Shown one piece after another: positions 35,333 through 43,630 of a stretch of DNA of 64,000 nucleotides. Within the stretch, counting starts at the first letter, position 1, and every line of letters begins with the position of its first letter. A model generated the notes under the pieces. The model made no database searches. It was not told the DNA's origin and saw only the letters and a list, made by a program, of their open reading frames with translations. Origin of the DNA: Viridibacterium sp035456105 (GTDB lineage: Bacteria > Pseudomonadota > Gammaproteobacteria > Burkholderiales > Rhodocyclaceae); assembly GCA_035456105.1 (NCBI GenBank), contig DATIDV010000010.1:62001-126000 (forward strand), read 5' to 3'. The translations under genes were made by a program, and so were the position numbers.

Positions 35333-36271
35333 TCAGTCGCCGAAGGCGATCTTGCAACGCAGCCCGGACGGAATGGCATAGCCCGCATTGGGCAATTCAA
35401 GGCGCACGCGGAAGGTGTTGCTGGCCGCGTCGATAACCGGGTCGACCAGCACCACCTTGGCCACTTGCTCGGCGCTGCCCGCCAGGTCAGGAGTCACGCG
35501 TGCCGTGCTGCCGGGACGAATCGAATTGAAGCGTGCAGCGGGGGCCACGACTTCAACGCGCAATGGATCGATCTGCACGATCTTGGCGATGGCTTTCTGC
35601 TCCACGCGCTCACCGGCCGACAGGTAACGATCGACCACGATGCCGGAAATCGGCGAGGCGATGGTGCGCTGTCCGAGTTGCGCGCGTGCTACGGCCATTT
35701 CCTCACGCGCGACCACGCGTTGTTCCTGGGCCTGCGCGTAGCGCATGGCGGCCACCGTGGCTTCAGAGTTGGCCTGCTCGAGAGCTTGCGGCGAAATGAA
35801 TTGTTTCTCGACCAGCTCGCGTGCGCGGTCGGCTTTTTTCTGGGCGAATTCGTAGGCTGATTTTGCCGCGGCGACTTCAGCGCGGTTCTCGAAACGCTGC
35901 GAGGCCGCGTTGACCGATGCGCGCTCGACGTCATCCATCAGCTGGGCAACGGCCTGGCCCTTCTTGACGCGGTCGCCGCGCTCAACGAGGACGCGCGACA
36001 GTACGCCGATGACCGGGCTACCTACTTCGGCCTCCGCCGTGGGGACTAGCAGACAGCCGAGGAAGTCTTCGCGGGCGCGCTTGGCGTTTGCATTGCGGTT
36101 CGTTGATGTGGCGGCCGCATCGGTGCGCGCCTTTGCATCGACGGCGGGCGCCGATGCGCTTGCCGCGGGTGCCGGGGGCGGCACTGCCGCAATCGCGGCC
36201 GCCGCGCTCAGGAATGCTGTGATGGCAACGATGCTCGTGGTCAGGCGTGGTGTCATGTATGGGTCTCTCAT
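35333..36271 (-). CDS. Periplasmic adaptor (HlyD/RND membrane-fusion family)
   Basis: 312 residues. An N-terminal hydrophobic signal or anchor (TTSIVAITAFLSAAAAIAAV) is followed by an Ala/Pro-rich linker, a split lipoyl domain (GVLSRVLVERGDRVKKGQ and GQRTIASPISGIVVDRYL), an alpha-helical hairpin (about 105-185) and a beta-barrel. It is short for the family and lacks a full membrane-proximal domain. No RND pump or TolC gene accompanies it. The start ATG abuts the stop of the SecA-like gene (TAGATG); a second ATG at 36256 also has a purine-rich leader. Its partner is probably the giant protein encoded 34 nt downstream. Confidence 0.85.
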   Translation of the reverse strand: MRDPYMTPRLTTSIVAITAFLSAAAAIAAVPPPAPAASASAPAVDAKARTDAAATSTNRNANAKRAREDFLGCLLVPTAEAEVGSPVIGVLSRVLVERGDRVKKGQAVAQLMDDVERASVNAASQRFENRAEVAAAKSAYEFAQKKADRARELVEKQFISPQALEQANSEATVAAMRYAQAQEQRVVAREEMAVARAQLGQRTIASPISGIVVDRYLSAGERVEQKAIAKIVQIDPLRVEVVAPAARFNSIRPGSTARVTPDLAGSAEQVAKVVLVDPVIDAASNTFRVRLELPNAGYAIPSGLRCKIAFGD

Positions 36272-38242
36272 CTACTCCGAGGGCAGGCCGAAATGCATGC
36301 TTTGCTGCATGGCCGCGTCTTGTGCGCGTAACTGTTTGCGTGCTTTGCGGGAGCGGTTTTCTTCAAACCACTGCGCAAGCCGGAACAGAGCCCTCGCAAC
36401 AGGTAACGGCAGGGTGCCGTCCGATCTGAGGCTGAGGCACAGGATGTGACAAACAGCCGGGCTGAGGCTGCGACCCAGCAAGCCTTCCTCCAGCGATAAC
36501 ACGGCTTCGGCGCTGCCGGGTTGGCCCTGGCGTGCGGCACGGCCGTAGAGCTGGCGGTCGATGCGTTTGGCGCTGTTGTGCTGGCAGGAGATGACGTGCA
36601 GGCCGCCGATGTCGGCAATCTCCGGCGCGATATGGATGTCGGTGCCACGCCCGGCCATGTTCGTCGCGACGGTGATGGCACTGCGACGACCCGCGTGCGA
36701 CACCAGCTCGGCCTCTTCGCGGTCCTGGCGCGCGTTCAGCACGCGGTGCGGCAGGTCTTGCGCGGCCAATAGCTGGCTGAGGAATTCGGAATCACGAACC
36801 GAGTCGGTGCCGATCAAGACCGGTTGCCCGCTGGCGTGACGCGCTACGACGACCCGCAGCACATACGACCAGCGTTGCCTTGCTGATGCGAAAACACGCG
36901 GCGGGCTGATCTGCAATTGCGAGGCCTTGTGGCTCGGGATTTTCACCACGGGCAAGCCATAGACTTCCAGCAATTCGCGACGTGCTTCGGCCAGCGTGCC
37001 ACTCATGCCGCCGATGCGGTAATAGCGCGGGAAGAAGCGCTGGAAGGTGATCTGCGCCATGACGCGCGTGGCCGGAGAGGGCAGGCAGCCTTCCTTGATC
37101 TCGACCATCTGCTGCAGGCCGCGCGACCAGGCACGGCCCTCGGCGACGCGTCCGGTATTGGCGTCGACAATGTGCACCTTGCCATCGCGCACGATGTAGT
37201 GCTCGTCGCGCTTGAAGATGCACAGCGCCGTCAGGGCGAGCTGCACCAGCTCTTCGCGGTAACGTGGAATGGCCCACAGCGCGTGCTCGTTGCTGTCGAC
37301 CTGCTCGGCGATGACGGCACGCCCGTCGGCACTCAACTCCATGCTGCCCCCTTGCGGGTGATAGTCCGTGCCGGCCTGCAGGCGATCAGCGATCTGCAGG
37401 GCCAGCGTGCACAAGCTCACCTGCGAAGCTTCCTTGTACGACTCGGAAAGGATGAAGGGGGTCAGCGCCTCGTCGATCAGCACGCTGTCGGCTTCATCAA
37501 TGATGGCCATGCACAGGCCACGTAGCACGCGTGTCGGTGCGCTAATGCCAGGGTCATCATCGGGCAGTTTCGGCATCGGCGACATGCGATCGCGCAGGTA
37601 GTCGAAGACGAGTTCCTTGGCGCTGCAGTAGGTCAGGTTGCAGGCATAGGCCTCGATGCGATCGTCACGCTTGAAGTCCTGCCTGATGGCCGACACGGAC
37701 AAGCCCAGCAGGCGATACAGCGGGCGCAGCTGGTCGGCGTCGCGCGCGGCGAGGTAGTCGTTGGAGGTGATGACGTGCACCGGCACGCCGGCCAGCGCAG
37801 CGGTGGCCGCAGCGAGTGCAGTCGACAGTGTTTTGCCCTCGCCGGTCGGCATTTCGGCCAGCTCGCCACGCAGCACGGTGAGCGCCGCCATGATCTGGTT
37901 GTCGCGCAACACGTGGCCGCTCACGGCGCGAATGCAGGTGAGCACGCCGGCCATGCAGCGCAGCGTGGCTTCCGATGCAAAGCCGTCGCGTGACATCTCA
38001 GCGCGTGCCGCGTTCATCGCGTGGTGCAGTTCCGCGCCGGGAAAGCCGGGCATGTTTTCCTGATGCTTGCGCACGCGCGCGACCTGTCGCAGCAGGCGGC
38101 GGCGCTGCCAGTGCGCGATCAGGCGGCTACCGCCCGCCTGCGCCATGGCCGCGACGAGCACGCTAGGTGTGGCAGGGGCTGACCTGCTCTCGGGGTAGGG
38201 GCCGAACAGATGGCCCGGCGCGGGGATGTTTGCTTTGCGCAT
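36272..38242 (-). CDS. SecA-like translocase ATPase lacking the C-terminal scaffold
   Basis: 656 residues against about 900 for housekeeping SecA. Nucleotide-binding fold 1 has Walker A MPTGEGKT (131-138) and IIDEAD (247-252). The preprotein cross-linking region follows (about 260-365), with the KDGK-like HIVDANTGR segment, then fold 2 with IGGMSGTLAEA, ATNMAGRGTDI and GRAARQGQPG. After residue 610 the helical-wing/scaffold and zinc SEC-C regions of SecA are missing and replaced by a basic Gln/Ala-rich tail. It is therefore a specialised paralogue, not the main SecA. Located between the M50 fusion (15 nt) and the adaptor (adjacent), so a role in moving the giant protein is the natural guess. 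Confidence 0.88.
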   Translation of the reverse strand: MRKANIPAPGHLFGPYPESRSAPATPSVLVAAMAQAGGSRLIAHWQRRRLLRQVARVRKHQENMPGFPGAELHHAMNAARAEMSRDGFASEATLRCMAGVLTCIRAVSGHVLRDNQIMAALTVLRGELAEMPTGEGKTLSTALAAATAALAGVPVHVITSNDYLAARDADQLRPLYRLLGLSVSAIRQDFKRDDRIEAYACNLTYCSAKELVFDYLRDRMSPMPKLPDDDPGISAPTRVLRGLCMAIIDEADSVLIDEALTPFILSESYKEASQVSLCTLALQIADRLQAGTDYHPQGGSMELSADGRAVIAEQVDSNEHALWAIPRYREELVQLALTALCIFKRDEHYIVRDGKVHIVDANTGRVAEGRAWSRGLQQMVEIKEGCLPSPATRVMAQITFQRFFPRYYRIGGMSGTLAEARRELLEVYGLPVVKIPSHKASQLQISPPRVFASARQRWSYVLRVVVARHASGQPVLIGTDSVRDSEFLSQLLAAQDLPHRVLNARQDREEAELVSHAGRRSAITVATNMAGRGTDIHIAPEIADIGGLHVISCQHNSAKRIDRQLYGRAARQGQPGSAEAVLSLEEGLLGRSLSPAVCHILCLSLRSDGTLPLPVARALFRLAQWFEENRSRKARKQLRAQDAAMQQSMHFGLPSE

Positions 38243-38257
38243 GCGCTTCCGGCCGCG

Positions 38258-40426
38258 TCAGGGCAGGGGTGTCGGCAGGTCGGTCGAACCCGAACCGAGT
38301 TGCTTGACGAGAAGTTGCCGGATGCGGCGCGACCACTGCACGGCCAGCGGCTCGCGTGCGTGCTCGAAACGGATCCAGACGCGGCTGCCGATACGTTGCA
38401 GTCTGGCACCCGCCACATTCAGATCGAGCACGAAGAAGGACTCCAGCGTGCGCAAACCTTCCTGGTCGGCCGGGTCGGTGACGATGCGGCCGCCCGCGCG
38501 GTCACCGAGCACGATGCTGGGCAACTGGAAGCTCGCGGCAGGCGCGCCGTGGCCGCCGAGGTGTGCTTCAAGAGGGCGCAGACGGTCTTCCGCCATGCGC
38601 ACGTCGATGTGTTTTGGCGGACGACGCAGCTTGTCGACATCGGCCTGTGGCAATACGGCGCGCACGACGACCCCGTCCGGTGCGACGACGTGCGCCAGCG
38701 TGCTGCCGCGTGGCAGGAAGCGTCCTTCGAGATCCTGCGAACGCGGCAAGGCGAGGTGGCCGCTCACCGGGCTGATGATGGTCAGGTGCGCCAGCTTGTC
38801 GTTCAGCTCGGCCATGCGCTGCTGCAGTTTTTCCTGCTCCTCCTGCAGCGCGACCGCGAGACCCGGCTGCTGCATGAGCGCTGCATTGAAGGCCGTGGTA
38901 TTGCTGCTGATACGCGTGGCCAGCTGCTCGCGTTCGGAGGCCAGCTCATTGTTGCCCAGTCGAAGAATGGGCTGGCCGGCCGTCACCACGGCGTCGTCCT
39001 GCACGTACAGCTCTTCGACGAAGCCTTCTGTTTCATTACGCACGATCGCGTCATCCGGCACCCAGACCACGCCTTCAGCCAACGTCGTGTAAGGCATCGG
39101 CATGATGAAAACGAGGGTGATCACGGCCGTCGCAATGGCGCCGAAACCGCAGATGGCGCGCGTACGGTGGCGCGCCAGGCGCTCGCCCGACCACACCAGA
39201 CGCGTCACGCGCCAGATCGGTTGTGCGGCATAGCGCCATCCCATCCACACAGCCAGCGCCACGCCCAGCAAGACCTGCTTGGCCAGCAGCCATAGCACCA
39301 TGCCGGCATAGAGCATGAGGCGATAGATCAGGGCTGCCACGCCGTAGCAGAACAGCCAGCCGCGCTGATTCGCGGAGCCGGGGGGCGGTGGCAGTGTGGC
39401 ATTGCCGAGCAACCAGCGCTCACCGAGGTAACGCAGCCAGGCGTCGGCGCGCGTGGCGAGGCCCGGCAACTCGAGCCAGTCGGTGAGGACGTAGTAGCCG
39501 TCGTAGCGCATCAGCGGATTGGCGTTGACCAGCACGGTCGACATGCCGCCAATCAGCATGCATGCAAATGCAATATTGCGGACCCAGCCGTCAGCAACGC
39601 TCAGCCACACGCCCAGCGCAATCAACGCGATGCCGGTCTCGGCAATGACGCCCATGGCGCTGACCAGCATGCGATGGCGTTTGTCAGGGAAGCCGGAGGC
39701 GGCCGAGGCGTCCACGTAGGGCACAGGCACCAGCAGGAAGAGCGTGGCGCCGACCTCGCGCACCTCGCCCTGCCAGAAGCGTATGGCCGCGGCATGTGCC
39801 AGTTCGTGAACGAGTTTGATGAGCGGGTAGAGCAACCACATCAGCAGCATGTTGCGTGCGGTCAGGCTGTTGATGCTGGCGTAGTTCGACAGCTCCGGCC
39901 AGTTCATCGCCGCAAGCACGATGCCCACGCCGAGACACAGGGCCCACAGGATCAATATCCAGCGCTTGAACAAGCGGTGAGTCAGCGGCTCCAGCGCATC
40001 GAGCACTGGCGTCGGGTCAAAGAGTGGAACTTTAAGCGCGAGCGGGTTGAGCCGGTTCTGCGTCTTGCGGCGACGCTCGGCCGCGTCGAAGATGCTGCCC
40101 AGGTCCGGCGAGTATTCGCTCTGGATCATGCCGGCCGCCGTCAGCTCGGACAGGATGGACAGCACTTCCTGTTGCGAGGGCGCTTCGGAGCCCATCTGGC
40201 GCACCAGCGCATCCCAGATTTCCTGCACGGACTGGCGCCCGTCGAGACGGCCGACGATCTGGTAACCAAGGCTATTGACGCGGAACTGGCGCCCGCCCGT
40301 GGCGCTGGTGACCACGTACCACTGCTCGCCACGGAACATCTGGCGACGCACTTCGGCACTGCTGACCAGGCGCGGGTGTAGCTGAGCGGCGCGGTACCAG
40401 TAGGGACTGAAAAGTGACTCAGCCAT
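38258..40426 (-). CDS. PqqD-like / M50 site-2 protease / HlyD fusion protein
   Basis: 722 residues. Residues 1-110 look like a PqqD-type winged-helix (RRE) domain (FRVNSLGYQIVGRLDGR, then EIWDALVRQ). The membrane region (about 155-450) has an M50 site-2 protease core: HELAH at 207-211 and NPLMRYDGYY with Asp309, both needed for zinc chemistry and both intact. A final transmembrane helix (about 428-448) leads to a HlyD-like lipoyl and coiled-coil region in the periplasm (about 455-720). Similar fusions occur near DUF4347-type proteins, but none is characterised to my knowledge. The PqqD-like part could bind the leader of the giant protein; this is inference. Confidence 0.85.
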   Translation of the reverse strand: MAESLFSPYWYRAAQLHPRLVSSAEVRRQMFRGEQWYVVTSATGGRQFRVNSLGYQIVGRLDGRQSVQEIWDALVRQMGSEAPSQQEVLSILSELTAAGMIQSEYSPDLGSIFDAAERRRKTQNRLNPLALKVPLFDPTPVLDALEPLTHRLFKRWILILWALCLGVGIVLAAMNWPELSNYASINSLTARNMLLMWLLYPLIKLVHELAHAAAIRFWQGEVREVGATLFLLVPVPYVDASAASGFPDKRHRMLVSAMGVIAETGIALIALGVWLSVADGWVRNIAFACMLIGGMSTVLVNANPLMRYDGYYVLTDWLELPGLATRADAWLRYLGERWLLGNATLPPPPGSANQRGWLFCYGVAALIYRLMLYAGMVLWLLAKQVLLGVALAVWMGWRYAAQPIWRVTRLVWSGERLARHRTRAICGFGAIATAVITLVFIMPMPYTTLAEGVVWVPDDAIVRNETEGFVEELYVQDDAVVTAGQPILRLGNNELASEREQLATRISSNTTAFNAALMQQPGLAVALQEEQEKLQQRMAELNDKLAHLTIISPVSGHLALPRSQDLEGRFLPRGSTLAHVVAPDGVVVRAVLPQADVDKLRRPPKHIDVRMAEDRLRPLEAHLGGHGAPAASFQLPSIVLGDRAGGRIVTDPADQEGLRTLESFFVLDLNVAGARLQRIGSRVWIRFEHAREPLAVQWSRRIRQLLVKQLGSGSTDLPTPLP

Positions 40427-40564
40427 GGCCGGGCCCCAGCGCCTGGCAAAATGATGCTGGCGTTGTTGTAGCCGCTTGCCGTACTACCCGTACTGTCTGC
40501 GCAGCTACGCCTAGCCAACACCGTTTCGCTTCGCTCCACTTCATTTTGACAGGCGCTCTCGAGT

Positions 40565-42004
40565 TCATCCGAACAGCGTCCACAGATGGAAGCGCGCCCA
40601 CTCCAGCAGTCGGCTACCGACCACAAAGGCCAGTGGGCGGCGCTCCAGCGAAATCTTGGCGATGCCTTCGAGTCCGGGCCGCAGGCCCGGCAGGCTTTTC
40701 TCCAGTGCAGCCTGCACTTCGAAAATATTGTGACCATCGACGAAGCGGGCCAGCGGCGTGACGCGTTCTATCGTGACCTTGAGCGGTTCGTAAGGCATGG
40801 CTGAGAGTGTCAGGCGACCCAGCATGCCGGCCTTGATCGACTTGATATCGCGATCCTCGACCTGCAGCACGATGCGAAAGCCATTGGTGGGGGTCAGCAC
40901 CATCAGTGCGTCGCCGCGATGCACGGGCGCGCCGATCTGCTGCTGCAAATCACCCTGAATGACGAGGCCTTCGAAGGGCGCCGTCATCTGGGTGCGCGCC
41001 AGTTGGTCTTCGATCAGCGCGAGTTGTGCGCTGGTCTCGTCGACGTGTGCTTGCGCTTCAACCATGCGGGCGCGATCCTGCTGTGCAAAGGAGTTGGCGT
41101 GTTCGCTGCGGAAGCGCGCCAGCGCGCTTTTCAGGCGCCGCTGCTCGTTGCGCAGCTCCTGATCTGCCAGCGCCAGCAGCAATTGGCCTTGCGTCACCGT
41201 ATCGCCCGGACGCACGAAGACCTCCTTGATGAAGCTGTCGACGGGTGCCGTCACACTGCGCTGGATCACGCCCTCCAGCTTGGCGGGGGCCGTGACGTTG
41301 GCGTCTATCGGGATCAGCAGGGCAGCGGCCAGCGCGGCCAGCAGCGCAGCGGTGATGAGCTTGGTCTTGTAGTGGCCGGCAGTCGTCAGGCGCTGACCGA
41401 AGGCGCGGATGTCACGACGCAGACGCGCGAATGCCGAGTCCTGACTTCGCAGCTTCAGGTCCAGCACCGGACCGACGGCGGTGCCGATGTTTTCGAGGCA
41501 GGTAATCTCCTCGTGCGGCCACGGCACCTTGCGCTCGCGAATGAAACTGATGGCGCCGACAATGCGTTGCTGCGCCACCAGCGGGAGGGTCAATAGCGAC
41601 TCGCCGACGCCAGCACTGGCCAGGTCAGCATGCATCATTGTGATTCTCGGGGGATCGTCCGCCTCAGGTGGATAGCGCAGCGTTGCGTTCTGGTCGACAG
41701 ATTCGTCCATCGCTGCGGCTACCATACGCGCCAGACGGAACTCCTGACGCAGGTCGGCCACGCCGGACCAAGCCACCAGCTTGCAGGCACTGCCATGCGT
41801 CATGCCGATCACCACGTGATCACAGTCGAAGGCGCGCGCCAGTTCGCTGGCCACAGCGGTAGCGGAGACCTGGAAGGATTCCTGGGCAAGCGCCGTGTTG
41901 ACACAGTCCACAGAGCGAAGCCGCTCGCCGCGGCGGGCCGCGGGGGGATCGTTGGTGACGGGCGTAAGCCTGGGTGTTCCAGTGGTCTTGATGCTTGCTG
42001 TCAA
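40565..42004 (-). CDS. GAF-domain HlyD-family membrane adaptor, first gene of the operon
   Basis: 479 residues. A cytoplasmic GAF domain occupies about 45-195 (FDCDHVVIGMTHG to ENIGTAVGPVLDL), then a transmembrane helix at about 218-238 (TKLITAALLAALAAALLIPI) and a periplasmic HlyD part with a coiled coil (about 275-345) and a barrel-like end. A sensory GAF domain fused to an adaptor is rare and suggests that ligand binding in the cytoplasm gates the assembly. It precedes the M50 fusion by 138 bp, the largest gap within the operon. Confidence 0.85.
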   Translation of the reverse strand: MTASIKTTGTPRLTPVTNDPPAARRGERLRSVDCVNTALAQESFQVSATAVASELARAFDCDHVVIGMTHGSACKLVAWSGVADLRQEFRLARMVAAAMDESVDQNATLRYPPEADDPPRITMMHADLASAGVGESLLTLPLVAQQRIVGAISFIRERKVPWPHEEITCLENIGTAVGPVLDLKLRSQDSAFARLRRDIRAFGQRLTTAGHYKTKLITAALLAALAAALLIPIDANVTAPAKLEGVIQRSVTAPVDSFIKEVFVRPGDTVTQGQLLLALADQELRNEQRRLKSALARFRSEHANSFAQQDRARMVEAQAHVDETSAQLALIEDQLARTQMTAPFEGLVIQGDLQQQIGAPVHRGDALMVLTPTNGFRIVLQVEDRDIKSIKAGMLGRLTLSAMPYEPLKVTIERVTPLARFVDGHNIFEVQAALEKSLPGLRPGLEGIAKISLERRPLAFVVGSRLLEWARFHLWTLFG

Positions 42005-42483
42005 ACTTGGCGTATCCGATCTATTCGCCGGGCAGGAAAAGTAGTGCCCGGCGCTGTCGTGTTGTCAGATTTACCCGCTGACGCTCAATAGAAATAAGCG
42101 ACAGGCGACAAATACGTTCTATTACTTTTGTAATAGTGAGAGTGTTCCAACGGCAGCATAGTGTTTCTATTTAGATCGAAAGCCGGAGAAAGGCCGCCAT
42201 CCGTGATTTTCTGCCGCAGCGAAGACGTTCTGCCCATTGAATTTTGTGCCGGGCTATTTGGCATGCAATCCTGCACAGGCCCGTCAACACGGGTTTTCCC
42301 TGAGGCGTTGACGAAATTTGACCTAACAACAGGTGCCGCTGACTTTCCGGTGGCATCATTTGCAAACATTGGTGGAGCGGGCGCCTGGATCGAAGGTCTG
42401 TCGTCGGCAAGTCATTTTCCCGGCTCTACGATGATGAACAAACGCATCACAACAACCCCCTGTAACACAGCGAACACATCCCT
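42005..42483. promoter_or_regulatory. Divergent intergenic region upstream of the six-gene operon and kdgK
   Basis: 479 bp with no supported gene. It must hold the promoters of both the operon (minus) and kdgK (plus). A 7-bp inverted repeat, ctattac (42119-42125) and gtaatag (42130-42136), lies 115 bp before the GAF-HlyD start within an AT-rich patch. I cannot assign a convincing -35/-10 pair. Confidence 0.4.
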
Positions 42484-43422
42484 ATGAAACAGCACAGTCG
42501 TATCGCCCTTTTCGGCGAATGCATGATCGAATTGCGCGGGCAGATGTTCGGCACGATGCAGCAGAATTTCGGCGGAGACACCTTGAACACTGCGGTGTAC
42601 CTCGCCCGGCTAGGTACTGAGGGAGGCGTGCGCGTCTCATACGCCACTCAGCTCGGTACCGACGCCTACAGCCAGGCCATGCTTGAAGCCTGGGCACAGG
42701 AGGGCATCGATACGCACCTCGTGCGTTGCGACGAGGGCAAGATGCCTGGTCTCTACACCATCCAGGTGGACGAGAGCGGCGAGCGTACTTTCTACTACTG
42801 GCGCGACATGAGCGCCGCCAAGGACTACTTTGTCGATAACCCAAGCCTGCTCGAAGCCCATCTCGATGATCTGGATTCGCTGTATTACAGCGGCATAAGC
42901 CTCGCCGTGCTGCCTGTTTCGGGACGTGAGCGCCTGTTCGGCGTCATCGAGAAACTGCGCGCGCGCGGCGGCAAGGTGTTCTTCGACAACAACTACCGGC
43001 CGCGCCTGTGGCGTGGCGATCCCAATACGGCGGCGTGGTACGACCGCGCTTTTGCCAATGCCGATCTGGCGATGATCACGCTGGAAGACAACGCAGCGCT
43101 CTACGGCCTGGATGAGGAGTCGGCCCTCGGGCATGCATTCTCGCTGACCTGTGAGGAAGTCGTGATCAAGCGCGGTGTCGATCCGACCATTGTGCGTGTG
43201 CGCGGCCAGGATGCCTTCATGGTGCCGACCTTCAAGGTCGCCAAGGTCGTCGATACCACTGGCGCGGGAGATTCTTTCGCGGGTGGCTACCTCGCAGCGC
43301 GTCTGCAGGGGCAGTCGCCCGAGGTTGCTGCACGCTCGGGTAACAAGATCGCCTCCATCGTCGTGCAATATCCGGGGGCCATCATTCCGCGTGAGGCCAT
43401 GCCGGTGTTTTTCTTCACCTGA
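42484..43422 (+). CDS. kdgK: 2-dehydro-3-deoxygluconokinase (PfkB family)
   Basis: 312 residues. Phosphorylates KDG, the shared product of hexuronate catabolism, to KDPG. The N-terminal substrate segment is FGECMIELRG followed by FGGDTLNTAVYLARLG, and the C-terminal PfkB signature is DTTGAGDSFAGG. The TFYYWRDMSAAKDYF stretch is typical of KdgK rather than fructokinase. It stands first of three pectin-sugar genes, with its own gap to uxaB. Confidence 0.9.
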   Translation: MKQHSRIALFGECMIELRGQMFGTMQQNFGGDTLNTAVYLARLGTEGGVRVSYATQLGTDAYSQAMLEAWAQEGIDTHLVRCDEGKMPGLYTIQVDESGERTFYYWRDMSAAKDYFVDNPSLLEAHLDDLDSLYYSGISLAVLPVSGRERLFGVIEKLRARGGKVFFDNNYRPRLWRGDPNTAAWYDRAFANADLAMITLEDNAALYGLDEESALGHAFSLTCEEVVIKRGVDPTIVRVRGQDAFMVPTFKVAKVVDTTGAGDSFAGGYLAARLQGQSPEVAARSGNKIASIVVQYPGAIIPREAMPVFFFT

Positions 43423-43450
43423 ACAACGTTTCGGCGAGCGTTCCGCAGGC

Positions 43451-43510
43451 TTGGCGGGTTGTCAGGCATACAGATATAATTCGACAAATTTGTCATTTTT
43501 TGTCTGACAA
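43451..43510 (+). promoter_or_regulatory. uxaB promoter with two palindromic operator candidates
   Basis: A -35 like TTGGCG (43451-43456) and -10 TATAAT (43475-43480) are 18 nt apart. Immediately downstream are two perfect palindromes: GACAAATTTGTC (43483-43494) and TTGTCTGACAA (43500-43510). Such TTGTC/GACAA half-sites fit a GntR-family repressor controlling hexuronate genes. The regulator gene is not in the window. Confidence 0.6.
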
Positions 43511-43630
43511 ACCGCGGGCGCTTGTTCGTAGCCTCAAAATTCACTTGAAACGCCCGGTTACAGCACGCAAATGCGAGATGCGGCTGGGCAATCACTATCG
43601 AAACCTCGGCTGAATAATCGGGAGACACCC

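Noticed and set aside
35333..36271. RND multidrug efflux adaptor
   Set aside because: No RND pump or outer-membrane factor gene nearby; context ties it to the giant protein.
36272..38242. Housekeeping SecA
   Set aside because: The protein lacks the C-terminal scaffold and zinc regions and sits in an adhesin operon; it is a paralogue.
40419..40601. Small gene between the GAF-HlyD and M50 genes
   Set aside because: It overlaps the 3' end of the GAF-HlyD gene and the M50 start region in another frame and has no ribosome-binding site or similarity.
24032..42004. Classical type I secretion (Lap-type) adhesin locus
   Set aside because: No ABC transporter, TolC homologue, RTX nonapeptides or LapG/LapD genes; the giant protein ends in a membrane segment.
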